From the NCBI GenBank assembly GCA_944472135.2, contig OX235270.1, positions 119,799,842-119,863,841 on the forward strand: 64,000 nt of DNA, given 5' to 3'. This document shows, piece by piece, positions 22,468 to 31,500 of this stretch; position 1 is the first letter of the stretch; the number at the start of each line of letters is the position of its first letter. A model generated the notes under the pieces. It did not search any database. It saw only the letters and a program-made list of their open reading frames with translations, and had not been told where the DNA came from. The DNA comes from Trichobilharzia regenti. Taxonomy: Eukaryota > Platyhelminthes > Trematoda > Strigeidida > Schistosomatidae. Made by a program: the position numbers and the translations under genes.

Positions 22468-25042
22468 AGTCAAGGGAAATGCTCACACCAGAAGTTCATA
22501 AAGTGTGAAACAAGTGAACTTCATAAAGGGTGAATACATCTTCACCACTGACAACAATTTCGAGTCATGTCACCGACAGTCTCCAGCCCTTGTTTCTTAG
22601 CGTCTCCAGGATGTTAGGCAAGACGTGATCCGTCCACTCTAGACTTGGCACTAACACACCAGAAGGAGGATGTCGGTGACATTAGGTGTCCGGCGCCGCT
22701 ATGCAGTAGTGACCATGTAGTTATCACTCTCATGTTTAGGATTCAGGCTGTCATACTTAGGTGAATAGGTGCTCATCCAAACGTTTGAAAAGCGAATATA
22801 CCTGCAATCCGAAATGCAGCAACTCTAGCTGACTGGTCTGTTAATACACACCAGACTGTTGAGGAGACGTGGATGGGATTTAGGAATACACTAGATTGCG
22901 TCACTGCACCCTTTGTACCTTGGTCTACGCCTCGAAAACTATGGCATAAACCACCTTGGATTAGTAATGAAATAAGGAGGTTATTAAGAAAACGGAAGAA
23001 CTGATGGGACCGATTTACTGTGACTGGGAGGGATGAGTTTCGGATAGAATACCGCAAAATTCGGAACCTTTGCAAGTATAAGATTGACAAAAGTCGTATA
23101 GAGTATGAGAGACAGTTGGCACTGGATTGTGTGCATTATCCAAAAAGACTGTACTCGTATATCAAACGCAGGACTAAAACTAGCAGTGGTATACCGTCCC
23201 TCAATAGCAATACTGGAGAGGCGGCCGAGTCAGACGAAACAAAAGCTGAAAAGCTCTCCGAATAATTTGCGATGTTTTCTCGCCTAATCGTACCACTTAG
23301 GAGTGTAGCGAGGTCACTGATGTAGCCAATAAAATGCCCACAATTGTGGTAGAGGATGCAGTGGTTCTCAAACTACTGTCTAAGCTGAAGCCAGGTAAAT
23401 CACCTGGACCTGACGGAATTCATCCTAGACTGCTAATCTCCTTGGCGGATATAGTATACATTCCACTTACGGAGATTTTTCAAATGTCTCTGACCCAGGC
23501 TAGGCTACCCAGGGACTGAAATGACGCTTTTATAAGTTCCATCTTCAAAGAGGGGAACAGACAGTTAGTATACAACTACTGGCCTGTAAGTCTGACCTGT
23601 ATTATAGCAAAGGTGTTAGAAAAACTCATAAGGGATCAGCTCTTAGCTCATATGGAAAATCATGGCTTACTGACAGAGGAACAGCATGGATTCCGACCAG
23701 GACGATCCTGCTTGACAAACTTACTGTTAGCTATGGAAGATTGGGTCGACGCCAGGGATAAGAACCATCTACTGGACATTGTCTTTATCGATCTTAGTAG
23801 AGAATTCGATAAGGTATCCCATTTAGGTCTTCTCAGTAAACTTAAACGTTTTGGATTAGATCAACGCTTATGTGAATGGTTTAGAGACTATCTGATGGAT
23901 AGAAGGCAGAAGGTAAGGGTTAATGGTGTACTGTCAGGATGGAAAGCAGTACTAGGTGGAGTACCTCAGGGAACTGTACTTGGCCCCTTGCTATTCCCAT
24001 TATACGTAAATGAAGTGCCAAAACTTCTTACCTCATCTTCCTTACTATTTGCGGACGATATTAAGATATAGAAAACCGTAAATAGTAACGATGATAGGTT
24101 GGTACTACAAAACGATCTAGATAAATTATCCGAATGGGCTAACCCTTGGGATCTGGGAATTAATTCCAAGAAAAGCACGGTAGTGCACCTAGGTCAGAAG
24201 TCTTGCACATCGTACTCCCTGGGAGACACAGAACTGCCAGATGTTAGGGGACAAAACGACTTAGGAATTATTGTAAGCCATGACTTAAAAACAAGGGAAA
24301 ATTGTAATTGAGCCATAGCTAAGTCTTTTCGAATGCTATGGGCACTTCGAAGGGCTTTCTAACGATTAGACGAGGGTATGTTCCAAGTACTCTATGCAAC
24401 ACATGTCAGACCTCATAAAGCGGTGAGTCCATGACTCAAAAAGGAGGCGCATATCCTGCAAAGAGTACAGAGGGTAGGAACGAAATTATTTAGTGGTATC
24501 TCACACCTTCCTTATGATAATAAGAGGATGGAGCACTTAAATCTCTTCCCATTATCATTCAGAAGGAGGAGAGGCGACTTAATTCTGGCTTAACGTATAA
24601 TAAAGGGTGATTTAGGGATTGACATTTCAAACCTTTTCTCTCCATCTAGGATACATTCACGAGGTCACCAAAATAAGGTGCTCAACGCGAGGTGGAGTAA
24701 AATATGTGTGGAATTTAGATTCTCTCAAAGAGTGGCCAACGACTAGAACTCCTTAAACGATACAGTAGTATACGCTCCATCGGCGAACGCTTTCAAAGAG
24801 AAACTGGATTCATAAAGAGATATATATCTCAAGAATTAACATAGTCAACAAGAGACATCTATCATGATAAACTGAATCTGAAAATGAATCTAAAAGACAA
24901 GCAGTCTACACCTCCCTACATGGCTCAAACCAACAATCAAAGACTCCATGGATTGATGAGACGTTTTCATCTGACCACTCCCAGACACCTGAATCGATGC
25001 AGGTCTACAAGCTCATGCAGACACTGAGCAGCATCAGCGAGG
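22136..25042 (+). repeat. Array unit 6 (partial, right end)
   Basis: 2,907 bp of the unit. Similarity stops after gcagcatcagcgagg at 25042, where unique sequence begins. G at 22625 and T at 23795, plus private changes: A at 23803 (Ala to Glu within motif A) and C at about 25024 near the edge. Confidence 0.9.
22705..24839 (+). pseudogene. CR1-like LINE (unit 6)
   Basis: As in the other units, but motif A reads SREFDK in place of SRAFDK because of the private A at 23803. Confidence 0.9.
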
Positions 25043-25610
25043 TGACCTGCTAGGGAGAGTTGTTTCACTGGTAGATAGTGAATGGACGTAATCTATCTTA
25101 TTACCCGACTAGTAAATTCTATCTAACCTTTTTTTGTCTGAGTCTTCATTAGTATAATTTTGTTTTATCAATTGTAATATTTTACATTTTCAAGTTTCTT
25201 GTTCTCTACCCCCGATTTAATTTCTACATCTCAATACCACTCTTACTAACCTGACCAACGCTCAACTTCTAGTCATTTATGTTACGTCATCCAACTTATT
25301 TGCTCAATTTCAGTTCTAATTTAAACGGCATTCTCTACCCCACTTCTACTTAGTCTCTACTTGTGATTACCTCTGTTACTACCCTGACCCAAATTGAAAC
25401 ATTTATATTACGTCATGTAACTTACTAACTCAATCCTACTTTAGTTGCTGTTTAATTAACCTTGTTTCTATATTAGATCATTCTTGTATTACCTGATCAA
25501 TTATCTTTTTTATTACAGCTTGATTCCACACTGTATTTTCGGTACAAGTATGGAATTTTCAGCATGGATATCGGTAGCCAAATTTTGCAGGCCGACCATA
25601 GATATCATGT
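25043..25610. other. AT-rich right flank of array, no gene
   Basis: No coding or RNA-gene signal. It contains the degenerate 126-bp dimer listed separately. Confidence 0.5.
25200..25455. repeat. Degenerate ~126-bp direct dimer
   Basis: Two diverged copies in direct order share ttctctacccc, cttctac/tttctac, ctgacc and catttat-ttacgtcat--aactta. The last landmark sits at 25274 and 25400, a spacing of 126 bp. Probably an old minisatellite or repeat dimer of unknown family. Confidence 0.5.
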
Positions 25611-25686
25611 GTGCGTCGGCGGGGGATCGAACCTCGGACCATGTGCATGGTCGGCGAGAGTCCTAACCATTGTGCCACTGACGCAC
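25611..25686 (-). repeat. tRNA-like SINE head (76 nt)
   Basis: On the minus strand the 76-nt segment opens with GTGCGTC and closes with GACGCAC, a perfect 7-bp acceptor stem. It has an A-box TGGCACAATGG and a B-box GGTTCGATCCC, so it looks like an RNA polymerase III promoter. The anticodon arm is not convincing and there is no known isotype, so I read it as a SINE head and not a working tRNA. Closely related heads lie at 2901-2973 and 36187-36240. Schistosomes are known to carry tRNA-related SINEs. Confidence 0.65.
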
Positions 25687-26149
25687 AAACCTCATGTACA
25701 CACATACACACAAATAATTATGTATAAATGCGATTGTACAGCTATGTGACTGAATTCACCGAAAAGAGTCTCTTCCCTGAACGTCTTCTCTTTTTCATAT
25801 GATTCAATAGGGATTTTCAAGATAGTGAATAGCCTAAGGACATAAAGGTATATGTGTTGGTAGTCTAGGACGATACATACTACGCGTTATCGATATATCA
25901 GGCTATCTTGTAGAGATGAGAGTATGCAGCATGCTACTCGTCTGTTGTTACATCAGATATACGGCGAAGAGTACTGGGAACTTAGTTCTTGATAGAAGTA
26001 GGTGCAGTAGCTGATATCAGGAATAAAAAATAGAACGCGAAATGCAGGCAATTTTTGATTCGCGAGAACAGTAAAGTAGAAGCAGTAAAACACCGTTTAG
26101 AACGAAGAACCAAATATCAGCAAATTGATGGCTAAATACACCAGTTTAT
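25687..26149. other. No gene recognised
   Basis: Intergenic-looking sequence. I see only very short open frames. Confidence 0.5.
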
Positions 26150-26480
26150 TCATGGCAGAGGGAAAATCCTACGGGTGTTGTGACTTTTCCTCCACAAAAG
26201 TGGCTGAGAAAGAAGTAAACAGATAAGTTCACGAAATGTTTTTGTAAGGGGATAGTCGAAGAAACCGACCGTCCGTACAACTTTTCAGTCTTGATTGTGA
26301 AGAAACCCAACAGGAAGTATAGATTTTGCGTTGATTTTAGACAGCTGAACAGCCTAACCGAAGTAAAGCCATGTTCAATGCCGACTATAATAGCAAAGCT
26401 AGACCATCTGCAGAAAGCCGAACTGTTCATTTTTCGATCTACGATCAGGTTATTGGCAGATACCAATAGAAGAAAATAAC
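26150..26480 (+). pseudogene. Ty3/gypsy-type RT fragment
   Basis: The plus-strand frame reads GIVEE, then PYNFSVLIVKKPNRKYRFC, then VDFRQLNS, the N-terminal fingers/palm start of a Ty3/gypsy RT including the conserved K-x-R-x-C-V-D-F-R-x-L-N block. The frame is broken before 26237 and ends at 26479 before the catalytic YxDD. No LTR or other pol part is adjacent, so this is an old scrap. Confidence 0.75.
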
Positions 26481-26759
26481 ATGACAAACGAGCCTCTACT
26501 GATGGTTGAAACCGATATCAGTCCAAACAAATGGCGTTCGGATTTAGAGGTGTGTCATTTAAGTTTAGGGAGAATAGGAAGAATGTAGAAGGATATGGCT
26601 AATTGGATTGAAAACGATGAATGTGACATTCTGGTACATAAGTATTTTCCTGGAAACTGAGTTCAAACAACACATGGATTAACAGCTTAAACAGATACCA
26701 AAAACGTCAGGCAAAACATTACAGGAAGGCAGTTTAAGTGACCCACAAAGCTAGCATCC
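26481..26759 (+). other. Coding-like remnant, family not recognised
   Basis: A broken plus-strand frame with blocks such as TNEPLLMVETDISPN and RSDLEVCHLSLGRIGR suggests former coding sequence, probably from a mobile element. I cannot assign the family. Confidence 0.3.
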
Positions 26760-27925
26760 AACATCATTAACTACAGTGTCGCATGGTGGGTTAACGCCGA
26801 ATCAACACACGAAACCAAGATCCTAGTGGAACTCCAAGTACTCAGACGCCACAAGGAGATAACCAATCTAGACAGTTCACCCTCGGCTCTTTTTATAGAT
26901 AGTGTTGAGGCTCTAGTCAGCAGACTAACTGAGTTGTTTAAGAAAGTATGAGGAAGTGAGTATGTTTCACTAATGTGATATGAAGTCATTATCCTCAAAA
27001 GGGTTCCTACGCAATGCATGTGACAATCACAGATATTAATTTGTTACCAGCTGCATCTAAAATACTGGCTGCTACCTGAAGGTTGTGTAAAACGCATGAG
27101 AAGTCGATTCATGAAGAGTATGTTGGGTTTCGTTCAGCCCGTGGATACACTCATCCTTCAACAGTTGGCAGAATAGCGTTACTTGTGTTGCAGGCCAACA
27201 GTAGTTGTACTTCTTTATCCGATTCATCAGTCCGCTCCGTCCTCCTTTATGGATGCTAGTGAGACCTGGCCATCGAGAGTGGAAGACATGAAAATGCTGG
27301 CTAGCTGTCTTTGATCATAGGTGCCTGCGCTCTGTGGTATAATAAGGTAAGCAATATTAAGGTAAGGCGTTGGTAGAGTTCTAGGTAAACAGGGGAAATC
27401 AATCGACGAGGCTGTGAAATCACATCGACTGAGATGGTTAGGACATGTGTTACGTATGCCTAGTCATCGCCTTCCTCGACGGGCAATGTTAGCTGACATA
27501 GGGTCAGGGCTGGAAAGGAGCTAGTGGCGGTCGAACCAAAACATGATACCGGTCAATGACATCTATAACAGTTAGTTTAATCCAGCCAAGTAGGAAGGTG
27601 TAGACTTCCTGATGGGTTGGGATCCTCGGGACGGTAAAAGCCAGTGGCTAGAGACGATTAGTGATATGGCTCAAAGCTATCGTTCTCAATGGCTGGCTGG
27701 CTCAGATGCATCCACTCCTTGTGACTTATGATTTCCAATGAAACTCTTTTGTTCTTCGTTATTACTATTCCTTTGTCTCACACCTCTGTTTACTGTTTCT
27801 AATATGCATTTCTTCTACTTTCTTCTCTTGGTTTGTGTGCTACATGGAGTGTGGCGACTTGAACTGCCGCACATCGGTGCAAAGTTCTGTGTCGAAAACA
27901 GACAGAACCCTAGTATGTATTCAAA
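26760..27925 (+). mobile_element. Decayed RTE-like LINE with internal deletion
   Basis: 26760-27215 holds broken RT blocks (SRLTELFKK, CDNHRYINLLPAASKI, EKSIHEEYVGFRSARGY). At about 27216 it jumps to the C-terminal part (SVRSVLLYGC, RWLGHVLRMPSHRLPR), matching 6325-6990 of RTE-a. The palm motifs A-D are deleted. The 3' end at 27900-27915 carries the family's gtcgaaaacagacaga tail. Many small indels, including CTGG duplications, separate it from the copy in unit 1. Confidence 0.75.
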
Positions 27926-28555
27926 ATAAATGCGTAAACCCACTATTCCTACGTTGAACAGGGAAGAATTAATTAAATCCTCTTATTTCATTTATTTCAA
28001 TAAACTCACCTCCCCCCGTTCATATACATATTACATTTGCTTATCTACTTCGATTTCTACTGCCAATCCATCATAATTATCTTTCAAATTTTGATTCATT
28101 TTATCTACTTGTACAATTAAACTGTTTACAAAATCTTTACTCTCGTAACTACTAGTAGTAGGAATAGTAAGATTGTACATACAAAAATGATTCTCTCTTG
28201 TATGCATATATTTTTTTGGAAAAGGGCTTGAAAAAAGAACATAATGAAAATTATAAGAGTGATTACAAGTGTACAATTCCAAAATTGATATTATCGAAAA
28301 GACAATTTCTTTTAGGCTTTACATATCCAACATGTCTAGAATCCACAAAGAGAACAGAAATGTAAGCAACTAAACAAAACACAATCTACACGAGATTTAA
28401 ACATTAAGCAATAAAATAACAGAGTTAGAAATAAGTTTAGTGTACATTTACAAGTGTGGTACTGCATAATACTCACTCGATATGAAGGTGTAAGATACAG
28501 AAACAAATTGACGAAACAAAAACAATAAACTTGTTTCCATTTCTATTCTTATTGT
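27926..28555. other. 3' flank of the TACO1 gene
   Basis: Downstream of the TACO1 stop on the minus strand. It contains an 83-codon minus-strand open frame (28282-28031) with a hydrophilic C-terminal part (YESKDFVNSLIVQVDKMNQN) that I cannot assign. It may be untranslated sequence, or an exon of a neighbouring gene. Reverse-strand AATAAA-like signals occur near 27985-27995, but I cannot tell which is used. Confidence 0.35.
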
Positions 28556-31500
28556 CTATTTTTTAACAGTTGTATTGTCAAATATTCTTTCTACGTATTC
28601 ATGTTGGTTCCTAATCTTTTCATACATTTCATCTAATGTTTCACGAACTTCTTGTAAAACAGGAACAACAACTTTAGGTGAGTATATATCTTGTGAATCC
28701 AATACAGGTATCTGATGTATATTTTCAAGGGATTCACGTAGCTTGTTTATTTCACTCACCTCACAAAGAAACTGAAATTAATTGAAGGAAAATAAAACGT
28801 CGATAAATAAGTTGAATGCCAAAATATTTACACATTGCATCGTCTCGTAGCACTAATGGATAAAAGCGCAGACGTAACTAAGTGCAAATGTATTTGTCTC
28901 TCAAGTGTTGTTTGGCAGGGATCTAACTGATTTCAAGTTAGACCATGAATTGACATTAGTTAGAGAATAATTAAAAACCAGAAAGTACCGAACAGTTGTT
29001 CCCTCCTAGACTACGACTCTCTTTAGCGGTGTGCACTTATGACACCAAAGGGGATCGGACCCAAGACCTTGAGGCGACTAGGCGAATCCGTTGGCCACCT
29101 AAACAATGGAACTGAATCTAATGGCCCATGATATCCAACTTCCACCAATTTGTCACATATAGCTCGACAGCGCGTCCGAACCAATGGCGGGTTTAAACTG
29201 ACAGACTCCATTGAAGACTACTTCTCACTAGGAGATTCAGGCAAACTAATCCTGTAGTAAGTCACTAGTGAATAGCAGATTAATCTCCTAGTGTTGGACT
29301 GCAGATTTAGTTTCCTTCTCACTGAGAGAATGTATTAATTAGTTAATTTTCAGGTTTAAACCTCCAGATTTTTGTGAATAATTAATTATACATTAGTCTA
29401 CTGTTTACTACCAGCAGTAGTTGGTGATCCTCAGATTATCTTGAGAGCGTACATAGGAAGTACTTATAATAAAAATATTGGACTTTCGACCAATAGATAT
29501 CTTACAGTTAGATTTCATTCTTCACACTGGCACAGTAGCTAGTTATGCATATTCGCAAGCTTCATATTCTGATGGCGATTTATATCTTTGTAACTAGTGG
29601 TATCCCTCCAAAAGAAACCAGTCTAATAATGACTGATTTTCAGAAATGCGGTCAAAGTGAAAATTAAGAGTAGATGACTACACAAAATAGCATTCATACA
29701 TTAAGTCTGGGCTGAGATCCACAATTTTTCTGAAAGCCTATGACATTGGAGGCAATCCAAACATTCTTCCGTCATGAAATGGAATGAACCAATCTAACCT
29801 TGTTTAAAACAAGCAATAAAGGCTAATAAAACAGGATTTAATGAATTCATCAAATTTTCGTAGAACTCGTCAGCTGAATACTCTACATACACGGATATAT
29901 ATACTTTTGAAATTACATTGGGAGATATAAGACTGATAAGTAAACCAACTACATTGAATTAGTCATGCAGAATGACACGTGCGAATGTTTTCCAGGTCAT
30001 GTTCAAGTAGATAAGGCGAGAGAGAGTATGAGAAATCGAAATTAAGATAAATTGCATTATGCTTCAATTACATCACTTAGATAAACAGTTAGTCGTTAGG
30101 GAATATAACGAGAATTGCAAACAGACTAATATCAATAGTAATAGTTATAATAACAATTTTAATAGTGTTGAAGTGAGTTAAGATAATCTTACGGATAAGG
30201 CATAGATTTAAATGAATCAAGAATAATAATAATGACAGTAATAATAACAAAAATAATAATAAGAGGTAGAATAATAGTAATAACAAGTAGAGAATAATAA
30301 GTAAAGCGTATTACCATGGTAGATTCAGAGTGACGACCATCTCCTTTTGTATACAAAGAGCTGGTTTGTAAATTCGTATTGCACAAGCCTCTGCAATTGC
30401 AAGCATCTTCTTGTTTCTTTGTTTGCTGACAATGGTGAATGACTTGACCACGTCGATATCATGTCCGTAATCCACGAGATGTCTTGTTATTGAGGATTTT
30501 GACACTTTACACTCAGCTGTTTTCAACCATTTTGGCAAATGCTCCATCATGCGAGTAGACAATCACCTTTCCGTACGACCTATGTATTTGCTGCCACAAA
30601 CACACTCAAATTGATATATGCAGTTTGAAGTGTCGAGGATTGGCGACTGGTCTTTCCCAGATTGTTGAAGCACTCCCTTGGTGGTGTTAAGGAAAACAAA
30701 TTTTGCAACATAATAAGTTCTCTTGATGGCTTTGTCGAGTCTTCGTTTCACTACTTCTTGTACGTCATCTCCTTTGAACGGCAAATTGATATAGACAGGT
30801 TTCTTTGGAACTGTTTGAATTATTTTGCAGAGATTTTATCGAAGAATGGATATCCTGAGAAGTTCATTAATAAATACTCTAAAGAAACTACCCCTTGCAA
30901 AACAATTCAAACAGTTTCAGAGAAACCTGTCTATATCAATTTGCCGTTCAAAGGAGATGACGTACAAGAAGTAGTGAAACGAAGACTCGACAAAGCCATC
31001 AAGAGAACTTATTATGTTGCAAAATTTGTTTTCCTTAACACCACCAAGGGAGTGCTTCAACAATCTGGGAAAGACCAGTCGCCAATCCTCGACACTTCAA
31101 ACTGCATATATCAATTTGAGTGTGTTTGTGGCAGCAAATACATAGGTCGTACGGAAAGGTGATTGTCTACTCGCATGATGGAGCATTTGCCAAAATGGTT
31201 GAAAACAGCTGAGTGTAAAGTGTCAAAATCCTCAATAACAAGACATCTCGTGGATTACGGACATGATATCGACGTGGTCAAGTCATTCACCATTGTCAGC
31301 AAACAAAGAAACAAGAAGATGCTTGCAATTGCAGAGGCTTGTGCAATACGAATTTACAAACCAGCTCTTTGTATACAAAAGGAGATGGTCGTCACTCTGA
31401 ATCTACCATGGTAATACGCTTTACTTATTATTCTCTACTTGTTATTACTATTATTCTACCTCTTATTATTATTTTTGTTATTATTACTGTCATTATTATT

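Larger units (their letters stand above)
3920..25042 (+). repeat. Tandem array of a 3,248-bp LINE-composite unit (~5.9 copies)
   Basis: Equivalent landmarks recur at exactly 3,248-bp spacing (9781, 13029, 16277, 19525, 22773). The first interval (4557 to 9781) is 5,224 bp, i.e. 3,248 plus a 1,976-bp insertion with its TSD. Each unit joins a decayed piece of an RTE-like element (same family as 37980-40588) to a decayed CR1-like LINE. Only about six single-base differences were found among the copies by eye, so units are more than 99.8% identical. Both array edges fall inside the RTE-like module. All units share the same stop codons, so the elements died before amplification. Collapse or expansion of copy number by assembly cannot be excluded. 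Confidence 0.95.

Noticed and set aside
3920..25042. CRISPR or bacterial-type repeat array
   Set aside because: Units are 3.2-kb LINE composites in a eukaryotic setting, with no short repeat-spacer pattern.
25611..25686. Functional tRNA gene
   Set aside because: The acceptor stem and promoter boxes are good, but the anticodon arm does not fold convincingly, and the same head occurs in longer SINE copies.
30662..30821. N-terminal part of the 166-codon plus-strand ORF as Penelope protein
   Set aside because: This stretch is antisense to the left arm. Genuine Penelope coding on the plus strand begins only near 30822.
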